DNA of 64,000 nt from Certhia americana (Eukaryota > Chordata > Aves > Passeriformes > Certhiidae). The number at the start of each line of letters is the position of its first letter. Within the stretch, counting starts at the first letter, position 1. Below the pieces are notes generated by a model that was given only the letters and a program-made list of their open reading frames with translations, was not told the origin of the DNA and did not search any database. Positions 23,974 through 35,975 of this stretch are shown one piece after another. A program made the position numbers and the translations under genes. Location of the stretch: assembly GCA_018697195.1 (NCBI GenBank), contig CM031857.1, forward strand, positions 61,944,069-62,008,068. Reading direction: 5' to 3'.

Positions 23974-26900
23974 GTTGATTTTTTTTCTGCATCTCCTTTG
24001 CTGCTGGATGCATACTGTTTCTGAGACTGATTTTCCACTCACCACTCTGTCTGCATGGATCTGGGCTCTCAGTTCCACATTAGACCACCCTGGCAAGGAA
24101 CATGAGCAAATAAAAACAGCAGGAAAGATGTATCCACGAGGCAATATTTAGTTATATAATGGCATATGCCTGCCAAGAGGTGACCAGAGCACTCCCATAA
24201 AGGAGTCTGATGTGGTGCTATGGCATCTTCTGTCAGCATTGTTTCTCCCCTGGGATAGTCTATAAAACATTTAACATCTTTTCACTCCCTGAGACACATA
24301 GACAGCCTTGTCCTGGCCATATATCCATGTTTATGAATGTCACGATAGATCGTCCTCATGAAAGATGAAAGTGTGGAGCTTCACAAGTACACTTTCCCAA
24401 TAGTCTTATTTTCTATCAGATGAAGAAGATGACAATTAGTACATCTTATGTCAAGGCCCTGTTATGCATCCTGGAGTGTATTCATAACACAAGATCTTTT
24501 ACAAAAATCAAAATATTTAATGCCATGCCACACTGAAATTTCATACTTCATAAAATACTGTGTGTTGGTTTTCTTCTATCTCTTTTTAAATTGTTAGTTC
24601 ATTTTCCAGAAAGTAATCAAAAAGTAACATTATAATCAATAACTATGCTTATCTTTGTTTTAATCTGATAAAAAGTACATGAAATTATTATCATTAATAT
24701 TGATAATATTAATATCAACAATAATATTACAAAAATTAAATAATCATAATCATCTAAATCTAGCTCTAATGAAATATTTTCTTTGGATTAAACTCCAGAA
24801 GTTTTTAATTTTTTATCTACTTGTCATTCACTTCAATATTTTCTTTCCATCAGCGGCTAAGAAGGCAATGTGGCAAGACTGCTGCTGGCATGTGATTGTT
24901 TATGTTTCAGCAGAAAGATCACTCTAACCAACTGAATTTCATATCATACTTATTTTATTGCTATTTAATAGGTTCTAAAATTTATATCTTAGTAACAAAT
25001 GAACATGGGAGCATACCTGAACATACAGCAGATGAATGTTGTTATATTTTATTTAAAATGTTATATTCTGACCATCTTAATCTCATTACTATAATGAAGA
25101 GAACAGATGTGTTATGAAGAGTAACATAGTTTGAGTAACTAACATTTTGAAGAGTAAGACTTTTCTCTGTTCCTCTGGGATTTCCTCTAGATTTTTCTAA
25201 GATTTGGGTTTGTTTCATAATCATAAAAACTGTTGCCAGTTGAGTATTGGACAAAAGCAAATTTCTATACCTTTGCTAATGGTCTAAAGAATATGTAGTA
25301 AAGGCACCTAAAGTTATTATGAATTTTCAGAGGAAAGTGCAGAAGGAAAATACATTTTTAAAACATATTTTAACATTGCTTAAAAGTACCTGTTGCATAA
25401 ATCAGGAAACCAATTATTAAAGGTAAAGCATTTTTTAATTATTATTTGTTAAAGCATATTGCAGAAAGCAACCATAAAATGCTCAAATGAAAATGAAATC
25501 AGGAGTACTATTCCTGTTTTATTTCAATAATAATAAAAAAAAACCCCACCTAAACAAAAATCCAACCCTCATGTTTGCCTCAAGCATAACCAATTTGGCA
25601 AACAGATTTATTTTCACTTCTGTACAACATTTGTTTAATGTCTTTTATTAATGAATGTGTATTTATGAAAAGGCAGTATATCATTCAAAAATAAACTGAA
25701 TCAAGCTTTGGCAATGTATCAAGGCTGCATGCCATTTATTAATCTCTTGGATAAATGCTGCTTCATTTTAAGGCTAGGAATAAATTAATTACATTCTGTG
25801 CCACCTATAGAGAAGAGATACACTTTATAGAAAATCCTCTCATAGATAAATGAATATGCATCTCTAATTTTTTTCCTTGGAAAGGATTCCAGGCTGCAGT
25901 CCTCTAGCTAGGGGAACATTCAGTTTTTTGTCTAAGAACAATATTACACTTCTTTCCTTCCAGATCATGGCACTTGAATGTCATACCCTTCATGAAAGCA
26001 AAGGATGCAAAGCAGTTATAAATATTTGTGAAGACAATAACAGGCAATATCTCTCTTCCTTGCAAGTTGCAAATACTAATATATTCATCAATTATAGCTC
26101 ACAACAAAGAGAAAATTGCACTTCTGTACCTTGAGACCAGAGCTGTTTTATTACTGCTGCATTTTATTCAGTATGGTCTAAAACAGGTTTTACTCTAATG
26201 AATACCACAGGCCAAATTTTCAACAGCTTTAAGCCTGCTGGGCATACAGTGGCACTGCATTTCTTTATACAAAAACTATCTTCAATTCTCTGTAGCAACC
26301 TGGGGCAGTGTATGTGTGGAAATACCACTGTAAGTGGAATATCTGTTAGACAAAGAAGGTCATCTCAATGTTGATGATGTTTGAGCTTGAGAGCTTTACA
26401 CCTTTCCTCAAGTACAAAGTTTTCGGGGATGTAATTTGTTTTGCCACAGAATTTGATGACTTTTCCTGCACAGGATTTTCTACTACTTTCTACTGCATAT
26501 TTAAATTATACCTTCATTTTATTCGATTCAGCATCAATGAAACAAAATGTCTGTTACCTTGTTAGGCAAATATAATTAATTTCTTTTCATTACATGAGGT
26601 TATAATTTTTCAAGTAGAACTATTTTTGGGTTTGTTTTTTAAATTTTATAATGTATCATGATCTATTTGACTTCTGTATTTTTCAGGACTGCTGATTACC
26701 AGTAGAAGAAAATCTTGCTGTCATAGCTTCCTTTGCACATTAGCAACACTGGCTTGATGTTTTTGTTGCCAATTATTGCACCAATTCCAGTGGTGGTATT
26801 GAAAAAGAGACTGCACAATTTTTTGAAATGAATTTCTGGGGAAAGAAGAGACACAGTAATTTATTAAATGCATTCTTGACTGTGATGGTGTAAAAAATCT

Positions 26901-29568
26901 TGACCATCTGCTTACATAGTAGTTATCTATCTTTCTGGACTTAAAATGAAAGTATTGGTAAAGTTTAAAAAAAAAAAGAAATGTTCAAAAAATGTGTTCT
27001 TGTAATGACTCCAACTTTGTATCTTAATCTTCAATCTCTTTATCTCTGCATTTCAAAATGCATTTTAATTATATAACTTGGGGTTTTTGTGCATGATAAA
27101 ACCAAACCTAATAAAAATAATGAGCAAGAATTCTGATGCTGATATTTGTTTAAGGAGTAGATTCCTTTTTATCCTTAAAGATAATCGTTCAAGTCCAGTC
27201 CACATGGTAACCACTGAAAATAATTATCTTTGAATGATTAATGAGGAATGAATTGGTAGTCTCAGGCCATTTCCCAGCACAAATCATAAAACTCAACATC
27301 AAAACTATTGCTAATTAATTATGCCAGCACATAAACCAAGGTTTAAATGTTCTTGAATGGATCACTGGTTGAAGTTCTGACACAGTACTGCCACTTTAAG
27401 ACTGATATATTTCTGAATTTACATTGGATTTCCTACTCCTATGGTAGCTGCATTTACTTACTCCAGATTGACATGTTTCTTAACCATTTGCTTCATATTT
27501 CATTTATTTTTCTTTCTGATCTATAGATTGAATTGTTATTTTCAAAGTATTTACAGATGCTGTAATAGAAAAGAAGCATATGACAGGTGTTGTATACAAA
27601 GAAGCCTTTCATAGACAATTGTGACCAGTATCTGGCTATTTCTTTATTTATGTGATTATATAAGCCTTTATAAACAGGTGGACTCCAGATGGAGAGTACC
27701 TACTGGCTCAAGAAATGGATAGAATTAAGGTGAATTATCCATTTTGTGCAGTCCCTTCACACAAATTATATTAGTCCTGGTTCTCTCTGCAGCTCAGTTT
27801 CCTGCACCAGAAAAGAGAGAAAATGTTTACATTCTGAAATATTGAAAGGCTCTTTCAGATGTAGGCCAAATGACATTTTGAGAAGAAATAAATTAGTTAA
27901 GAAACTAAGTACTCAGTCTTCTTGATGTATTTTTTTATCACATATATTTGGAACTACACATGACAGTGGAAAGAGAAGGAAAATATGATTGCAAATATGT
28001 TTGCTATTTAGGTTCTGTGGGTATCTTACTCTGGGATGCAAATTTTAACTTGAAAAAAGCTAACACTGCTTTGGTCTTTTTCACCTGGAATTCCTGGCCT
28101 GAATTCTGTATTTCCTGCATAGGTCACAAAACACTCATGGGAAGAGGGAAAAAAAACCCAACAATGCACTAGAAAATTCCAGCTCAAAATACAAAAAACC
28201 CCAGCCCAAACTGCTGTAGTTTTCACATTCAACAAAGGTTTTTATGCCTTAGGACAGAATAAAAGATATGTAACTCATTGTTAGATTGCAAGAAGATTAA
28301 AAGAAAGCACTCTGCTGAGAACCTGTATAATGATGGCTCCAAGGACACACAAGGAATTTGTTCCACATGTACGCATCAGGTTTTGTTAATTTTGCTGTAA
28401 CCCACAGGGACTATTCTCTTTCAGCTGGTATTTAAAAAAAAATATCAGAGACAAGGAGTCTGTCTTATTTCTCATTTTGAAGAATAAGTTAATAGCAGAT
28501 CACACATAATGTTTATAAGAATTAGTTTGCTGAAAAGAAATTTGGTGCAAATTTTCAGTTTGAAATGTAGAAATGTATGTTAATTTACATTCAGTGAATT
28601 CATTGCAACTCAGTAATTCGAGTACTTTGTATGTGGAGACAAGTATCAAAGGGGATGTACAACAGCATAAGAGTATCAGTGTCACACTTGAATGAAGCTT
28701 CCTGATATAACATCCATGACACATCACTTACTTTGGAAAATTCTCAAGACACAATTTCAAAACTACAAATATATTGGAGGGGTTTTGTGAGATTTTTTCT
28801 CATTTGTACTATTTCAAATGACCTACAAAATTTGCCCTGTAAGAGTGTAAGAGAAGAAATTGAAAAATACATATAAAGTTTAAAAGCCATTCTGAGAGGC
28901 AGAAGAATCAAAGAGAATGAGTTCATTTATCACCACTGTGTAAAGGGTAAAATGCATAGCAGAAAAGAGAAAAAGAACTTAGAAGATTTTGAAGGAAATG
29001 ATCCTTTTGAGATATAGCTGTCTAACTTTATAGAGAAGCAACATATGCATATGGGTTACTTTTTTGAGTTGTTTTTTTGCTCCTTCCATTTGAATGCTTT
29101 AGAAAATTAAGGTTCATTTAAGATATCAGGAAGGGATGGTTTTGGCTATTTCACATGTCTCCATGCAATTTTCCCAGAATAAGTAGAACAACACATTATA
29201 GGAATCTTAAAAAAATACTAATTATATCATGATAAAGGGATTTGTTATTATTTCTATAACAACAACCAAAGAAAAAGCAAAGAAGAGAGACTTGGAATAT
29301 GTATTTATTAGTTTAAGGTATTACAGAACTGAAAAGAGTTCTTGTTAAATTAGCCCATATGAATGATTTAATCTATGTATATAGCTTCTTACCAGGAACA
29401 GGAACCTGATATAACTAGCAGAAACATGGTTAAACTAGAAAAGATAGTATTCACTTTTTTATATTATATCTACCTGTTTCTAGATTTGATTCCTCTGAGA
29501 ACTCCTATTAAACCTAAATTCCAAAAGGAAAGGCACCACGTTCACTAAGGAAGCCAAGAGTATCTACT
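23974..29568. other. Unique AT-rich noncoding block
   Basis: No gene or interspersed repeat recognised. A pyrimidine tract plus CAG at 25962-25963 precedes a 57-codon open frame to 26134, which I do not consider a gene. The interval 25.62-25.81 kb is repeat-free with several ATTA/TAAT motifs. Confidence 0.65.
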
Positions 29569-29645
29569 TGGGGTTTTTTGGGTTTTTTTTTTGTTTTTTG
29601 GGGTTTTTTTGTTTGTTTTTTATTTTTTTTATTTTATTTTATTTA
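29569..29645. repeat. T/G-rich low-complexity tract
   Basis: Runs of T separated by GGGG or GGG, then TTTTA units. It ends just before the composite LTR locus that begins near 29.68 kb. Confidence 0.8.
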
Positions 29646-29679
29646 ATTAGGAAAAAAATAAAAATTCTTTATATATACA

Positions 29680-29862
29680 GTGTATACAGGATAAAACTTG
29701 GCTGGTTCACTCACTGTCTTCAGTGGAACAGGGGAAGAATATAAGATGAAAAAGCCTATGGGTTCAAAAAGCACAGGCCAGTTGCTTACCAGTTACTGCC
29801 ACAGACATAAAAGGCTTGATTTGGGGAAAAATAACTTAAGCTTTTAGTAATTGCAAATAGAG
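29680..29862 (-). mobile_element. LTR fragment, same family as the 15.57-kb LTR (left part)
   Basis: The order of blocks parallels 15572-15745: a TGGCTGGTTCACTCA-like start, then GGGTTCA, then CTTACCAGTTACTGCCACAG and GGCTTGATTTGGGGAAAA, matching the CACTCACCAAATACCATCACGGG and following segment of the other copy with moderate divergence. The match stops at about 29862, where a different LTR begins. The remainder of the family resumes at about 30423. The left boundary is approximate. Confidence 0.5.
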
Positions 29863-30041
29863 TGGGGCTGTGCTTTGGATATGTGCTGAAAAGTGTTGGT
29901 AATTCAGGGATATTTTACAAGACCTCTTCTGTGTCTCTCCTACAGTGAGGAGACTTGGGGTGCACAAGGAGTTGGGAGGGGACACAGATGGGACAGCTGA
30001 CCCCATATGACCAGAGGCATACCATATGGTACTGTGCTCAG

Positions 30042-30049
30042 TATTTAAA
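30042..30049 (+). promoter_or_regulatory. LTR TATA-like box
   Basis: TATTTAAA preceded by CTCAG and followed by GC-rich sequence, at the expected promoter position in the LTR of 29863-30422. Confidence 0.55.
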
Positions 30050-30186
30050 GCTAGGGGCAGAAGAGGGAAGGTAGGGGCAGGATATTTGTGGTGATGTCAC
30101 AGAACCATTATGTGTGATGGAGCCCTGTTTTCCTTTAGACAGCAGAACAGCTTCCTGCTCATGGAAAGTAATGAATAAATTCTTTG

Positions 30187-30209
30187 TTTTGCTTTGCTTT
30201 GCTTTGCTT
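30187..30209. repeat. TTTGC pentamer repeat
   Basis: About four tandem TTTGC units inside the LTR. A similar short TTTGC run is typical of this LTR family. Confidence 0.75.
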
Positions 30210-30233
30210 GTGCATGCAGCTTTTTCTTCATGT

Positions 30234-30239
30234 ATTAAA
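30234..30239 (+). terminator. LTR polyadenylation signal ATTAAA
   Basis: ATTAAA about 190 bp after the TATA-like box and before the CTGTCTTTATCT block, the usual R-region position in this LTR family. Confidence 0.5.
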
Positions 30240-30323
30240 CTGTCTTTATCTGAATCAATTCATTTTCTCACTTTTAATCTTCTCATTCTCTCTCCCATCT
30301 CCTTGGGAAGGGATCGGGCTGAT

Positions 30324-30373
30324 GGATGGGATGGGATGGGATGGGATGGGATGGGATGGGATGGGATGGGATG
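30324..30373. repeat. GGGAT pentamer microsatellite
   Basis: About nine to ten perfect tandem ATGGG units. It has grown inside the LTR, close to its right end. Repeats of GGGATGGG are G-rich on the plus strand. Confidence 0.95.
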
Positions 30374-30422
30374 AGAGAACAGCTGTGTAGTTTTTAGTTG
30401 CTGGTTGAGGTTAGCCATGATA

Positions 30423-31083
30423 GGCTGTTACTCTTTTCCAGCATGAGTTTTCTTTCATGGTATACTGTCCTTCAAGGGCTTATCCATCACGGATCCTTTC
30501 TAAAGATTCCAGTGCTTCAAGAACTGTTTCAGACTAGGTTCTTTCCATAGAGTGCAGTCCTACAGGAACGGACTGCTTGATTGGGTCCCTCATGTGTCAC
30601 CAATCTTGCCAGCAAGTTTGCTCCAGCATGGGCTCCTCTCCCTGGGCTTCAGCTTATGACAGAAGCCTGCTCTTGTGTGAGCTATCCATGATCTGAAGAT
30701 TCCTTCAGCCATCCAGGTGCTATGGCATGGTATCCTCCACAAGCTTTGGTATGGATATCTGTCCCAGTATGATCCCCCGTGGGCTGCAGCAGGATAGTCT
30801 GTCTCATGCACTTCATCACAGGATGCTCAGGTGTCTGGAGCACCTCATCTCCCTCTTCTGTCTTCATCTTGGTGTCTGCAGGACTGTTTCATGTTTTTCC
30901 TCATTTCTCACTCCTTAAATACACCTTCCCTAAGATGTCAGCCCCTTGGCTGTGGGGCTCAGCCATGGCCTATTGTTGGTGGGTTTGAGAAAAATGGAAC
31001 TTTCCTGTGTGTTCAGCATAGGGCAGTATGAGATCCTTCTCAGCCTTGCCTGGGCTAGACAGAGGCAGGTCTGGGCACCTGCA
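30423..31083 (-). mobile_element. LTR fragment, same family as the 15.57-kb LTR (right part)
   Basis: Blocks match the 15.9-16.5 kb part of the other copy in the same order: CATAGAGTGCAGTCCTACAG, CCAGCATGGGCTCCT, CGTGGGCTGCAG, GGAGCACCTCATCTCC, and CTTGGTGTCTGCAGGACTGT. CTTAAATA near 30914 is TATTTAAG on the minus strand, which fits a minus-strand promoter in a family transcribed from right to left. The right boundary is soft. Small open frames on both strands here are not genes. Confidence 0.65.
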
Positions 31084-34000
31084 TCCTATAAAAAAAGTAA
31101 GAAACCAATATGCTTACAAAAGGAAAAGAAGAAATAAAAGTTCTGAAGGAATCTGAAAATAATCAGCCACCAGCCACCAAGATGAAAAATTTAAAACCGG
31201 AACCATTCATGTAGTTAGGAACCTTGCACACAGCAGCTCTTTATAGCCTTTAAGGAGTAACTGGCTATGATTATGGTTTTTATGGTTTAGGTGATCAGAG
31301 AAAAGCCAATGAGAGACTGAGTTGTTCAGAAAACCATAGGGAAAACACTTCAAATGATCATTTGCTTTTAAAGAGCTCAGTGCAAAAGAAGTAAGAAAGA
31401 AAAGCTAATAATTTCTGTAGCTTTCAGCTTTTCTCACAGGCATCTGATTTTAAACTTATGACAGTATTAGTATACTGGTGCTTTTGCTATTGATCTTAAA
31501 CAACTGGTTAAAAATTGCTTTACAAAGTTTTCAGAATCATAGTGATTTCAATTTCACTCTAAAATTCTTGTGACAGGCTTTATTTTCTCAAAAGGAAACT
31601 AATGGACCTTTTTGAAAATACTCTTCCTTGTTTTCATTGTTACCTGTGATTATTTCACTGTAGACAAAAAAACCCTCTTCTAATGTAAGCAAGGGCTATT
31701 CTCAAACAGCTTTTTGTTGAAGTGTGCATGAAGAAGGAAAGCTGGAATAAAATACCACCAAAAGTACAATGATGAACAACAAAAAGAAATTATAATTTCA
31801 GGAACACTCTCTGAAGATGGTGAGAAAGTTTATTGCATAACAGGATGTTTGAAAGAGAAGGTAAAAAAATAAAAGCTGACATTGGTGACAGGGAAAAAGA
31901 AAAAGCTGTACTTTTTTGTGTTTAGGTCTTATTGTGTTATTTCAGGACTGAGATATTACAGGCAGAAAGCAAACATATTCTTCACTGACATTCTCTTGAT
32001 ACTCCCAGGTGAGTCATTTCATCTTTTATATAGTCCTGTTGATAAATCAATGAATTTCTGCTTCAGCAAGTCAATATGCACTGAAATGTTGCAATTAAGT
32101 TTTAGGTCATACTATAGAAATGCATGTATTTGATGAATATTGAACCAGCATTTATAAGGAAATGAGTGGACAGTCATGAAATACATAGTTCCATACACAT
32201 CATCAGATAAAGGTATCCAGAGCAGCTGAACGATGTATTTTCTTATAAATCTTTAGTGAATTTGTGTTAAAAATAACAAAGAACATTAATAAAGTAATGA
32301 AAAAAGTAAGATTTAAAGAAATTTAAAGTAGATAATGGAGACATTATCTACTCCATTCCTGTAATGCAATGTGAAATATGTTTTTACATAAATGTTACAA
32401 AATGTTTACTTATGTTTCACAGATTTCCATCACTGGAGGATTTGTAGCATATGCCCCCTCTCCCCCAGTCTGTTAAAAATAGACTGTTAAAACAATACAG
32501 TTTTCATGAACTGAGAAGTTCTGCTTGAGGTTTGTTCTACTATCTTTGCCAAAGTTAGTTGTCTATATATCTGTAGTCAAATTCTTTTAGGAAGTGGTAG
32601 ATAATTATCGGTGTTGCCAAACCTGAAATGGGCACCAGCACCCTGTTACTGAGATATCTCTGTGTGTCAGCACTTTGCTCTCTGGCATTTCTACTTGTGG
32701 AAATACATATAGTCAGAAAATTCTAGCAGAGATCACAAGCAAGGCTGTCCAATGGGTACCCCCAAATAGTACCAATCATGCAACTTTCTATCTCTTTCCC
32801 ATTTCTTCTGTGTAGCTGTCCTCAAAGCTGCCTTTTCCCTTCTTGCTCTCTTCTCAAGCATGTAACTCTCATATACTTTTCCCCTTTAGTCTCAATTTTG
32901 CTATATATACATATATATACCCAAATTTTCTATTTCTTATACCATTACCAATGTAATCTCTGACCTTTATGGTATTACAGATCTATTAAGGTGTTGTTGA
33001 CATCAGAAAATTCTACTTTTATAAAGGTCTATGATATTCAGTCAGGTCTCACATAACTGCTCCCTAACCAGTCTGAAATATGATAGTCCTTCATAGTGCA
33101 TCATTGACATTTGCCAGCTGTTGCACTGTTATCTATTACATCCAAAAATTTTACATGTCACAACCAGTAGTTTTTCATATCCTATTCAATCAGCTTAATA
33201 TCAGGTCAGGTCATAAGCAGTGGCTCACTCACTGGCCCGTCTCTGTAATCTAACACTATTCTCCTGTACTGGGGTAGAGGGCATGTGAACTTCATAATAC
33301 TAATATCTAGCCAAAAAGAATGAAAAACTTCTAAATTCCATGACTCTTGTCTCAACAAGAGATTCTATAGCTTTGCCACAGCATAGAGCATTTCTTATTG
33401 CCAGCTTAGTGAGAAATGTAATTTCAATCTTTATACATTTAAGCATATTAAAATATACCAAATAGCCAACTCTTTTAGCTCCAGCACTACCTTTCTGTGG
33501 TTCATTAACTACAGCACAAAAAAAATACCAGCAAATGGCTTCAGATGCACTCTTCTGAATTTATGCAAAATCACTACAATATCAACTGCAACTATCACAC
33601 TGTTTATGATGTGTGATACTTCCACAAAGACAAATTCTTTCTCAGCAAGCAGAACCAGAGATGTCCTGTAGTGTGTTCAGCAAAATTGGTTTTGTTGATT
33701 ATTTAGCTCATGCAGTAAACAAAACATTGAGCTCTCAACCAAAACCTCAGGCTGTGAAAGTCACTTTACAGTTCCCAGATAAGTGTTGTTATAATACTTA
33801 GGCCTTACCATAAATATTCTTTAACCTCCCTTTTTTCACAGTAATTTTACCTTAAATTTTGCTTTTGCTTATGGCATAGATCTCATTACTCATCAAATAA
33901 AAAAGACATGCAGAATAACAATTTATTAAACCATTGTTGAATATCTACTATTTTGATGAAACAATGCAAAAAATAAATAAAATCAGTATTCTTCCCATTA

Positions 34001-35727
34001 AAGCAAAAATTACATATTTTTAAATAGAAGTAGTTTTGATTGGTTTCTTTACATGTATATCTTTCATGTAAAGATATACATGTAAGTACTTTCAACAGTA
34101 CTTAAATAAAACAATGCATAAAACTACTTTTTGATCTTTTTGTTGTTAAGATCATGGTTAGAAACTAAGCAAGAAGATAAAGGCCTCATTAAAGAACTAC
34201 CTTCCACAGTTCTCTTCCAGGCAGAGACTGCAAACCATTAGTCAAGGAAGGCTGCTTGCCTTCTGTCTAAACAAAAGGCTGAGAAAGTACTAACGGTTCT
34301 GGAGAAAAGTGAAAGAGTTTGTCATCAAATTATCACTAACATTATTAGACTAGATCTGTATTTCCCCATCTCTGGGAAACCTGGTATCCAAGACTCAGAG
34401 TGGTACCAATATCTATTGATGTATTGTAAGAAAAGCTCAGAGGGATGGTTGAGTCTACACAGGTATTTGATTCATTTGGTTCATAAAGTCAAAGTTCTAG
34501 CAAAACAAAGAATTATCTCTGTGATTTTCAAGTATCTTTCTGCATATATCAAGTAACATGTTATAAAACAGATTAGGATTTATAATCTGTGGATTTATTA
34601 ACATGAATTATCAATGTTATTCATCAATAGTCTGTGAACTATACATCCATGATCAATATCAGCAATAAGACAGATAAATGCCAATACTACAAACTGACAA
34701 AACATTAATAAAAAAATGCAGTTTTCTAAAGACTTCTCTATAGCTATCTAGAAAATATTTTTATCACTGTTAAATTCCAATGATTTCTCCAGTTACAGCC
34801 ACATTCCAAATAATTTATAGATGTGGTAAAATTGTCCTTCACACTTTCTGTGCATAGAACGTTGTAAGAACAGTCTTTTCCATGGGGGAAAGAATGAGAG
34901 GGAGCTGAGTCTACAGAGAGTGGTCAGCATTTCAAATTATTTACTAGGAGAGTAATAATGATGGCTTCTAATCTCTAGCTCCAGAATCAGATTGTAATAA
35001 TTTTTGTATGTTGCTAACAAACCTTGCTTTTTCTTCATTGTTCTACAAGTTCATCTTGCATCTAAATTTACTGTATATCAAATTCATGGCATTTTATATA
35101 TGGCTAATGTAAGTAATGCTTGAAACAATTTAATATAAGCAGAAATAAACACTAAGCATCTATTTATCTAACTGCATTCAGGTAATTTATCCTTTTTCCA
35201 GGTCAAGAACTAAACTAAATCTAAAGATACCTGGGTTGGAGTTGGAACCAGGAGAAGGAGCTTTTGGATTCAAGGGTTTGTTTTTTTTTTTTTAATCCAT
35301 ACCATGAGCTGAAAATATTTTGCAGAATAAAAGCCAGATGAAGTTTAAATCAGGAGTGAGATAAAGAGCCAAAATGCACTTATCTTTAAAATTTTCAGAC
35401 TTATAAAAATTCAAAATAAATTGTCTGTCTCCCGGAGTAGAATTCAAAAGACAGGCATCTTTGTTTCATAGCAAATGGGCAAAGCTTCTAGTTTACTAAT
35501 GCTATTCACAACTTCCAGTACCATACTACAAAAATGCCAAAATCAGTCAATGAAAAGTATGCAACAGGTTCATTTTTTTTACTCATTAGCCTGAAACTCA
35601 CATTCATTACTTACAAGAGTATTTTACATTTAAGATCTTAAATAAGGAACATTTATTTCATTTTTCTTTTTTAAGGATAGGGAGGCATAAAAGAAAGAAG
35701 TAAAAGACAGGAGTACTATTCAGAGAG
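31084..35727. other. Unique AT-rich noncoding block
   Basis: No interspersed repeat recognised. It holds a perfect 16-bp inverted repeat at 34049-34085 and an unusually open frame at 34122-34553 with a single internal stop. Neither is assigned to a gene. A pyrimidine tract and CAG near 33640 precede another short open frame that I regard as chance. Confidence 0.6.
34049..34085. repeat. Perfect 16-bp inverted repeat with 5-nt loop
   Basis: TTACATGTATATCTTT, loop CATGT, then AAAGATATACATGTAA. All 16 pairs match. It lies alone, without the flanking signature of a known transposon, so it may be a local template-switch product or a very small foldback. Confidence 0.85.
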
Positions 35728-35975
35728 ATCTCAACAAGGTGGAGAAGTGGGCTGTCAGGAATGTAAACTACAAAGGGAATTGTCAAGTCCTGTACCAGGA
35801 GAGGAATAATCCAACATATCAATACGAGCTGGAGTCAACTGGCAAGAAAACATCTTTTCAATTAAGGACCTGAGAGACGACCATGAACATGAGCCAGGAG
35901 TTGCCCATGGAGGGAAAAAAGTCAGCTGTACTCTGGGCTTTATTAGCAAGATGGTGGACAAAGCAGGAAAGAAAT
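35728..35975 (+). mobile_element. CR1 LINE fragment
   Basis: The sequence runs parallel to the CR1 stretch near the end of the reverse transcriptase gene: CTCAACAAGGTGGAGAAGTG, then GTCCTGTACCAGGAGAGGAA, then CATGAACATGAGCCAGGAG, and ending in the TCTGGGCTTTATTAGCAA region. It is about 250 bp, truncated at both ends, and diverged. The small minus-strand open frame here is only a shadow. Confidence 0.8.

Larger units (their letters stand above)
29863..30422 (+). mobile_element. Plus-strand LTR interrupting another LTR
   Basis: The order of signals is that of a retroviral LTR on the plus strand: CAGCTGACCCCATATGACCA at about 29994-30013, a TATTTAAA box at 30042-30049, a TTTGC repeat, an ATTAAA polyadenylation signal at 30234-30239, and an end resembling GGTTAGCCATGATA at 30422. 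It belongs with the family also seen on minus at 47.99 and 9.53 kb. The left terminus is missing: the match begins at GGGGCTGTGCTTTGGATA, so roughly the first tens of bases are absent. A GGGAT pentamer array has expanded inside it at 30324-30373. Confidence 0.72.

Noticed and set aside
25964..26134. Open frame directly after a good pyrimidine tract and CAG, resembling a terminal exon.
   Set aside because: Only 56 sense codons, no recognisable protein, and similar coincidences occur several times in the window.
33643..33801. Acceptor-like TTCTTTCTCAG followed by a 52-codon frame.
   Set aside because: No donor, no homology recognised, length within chance.
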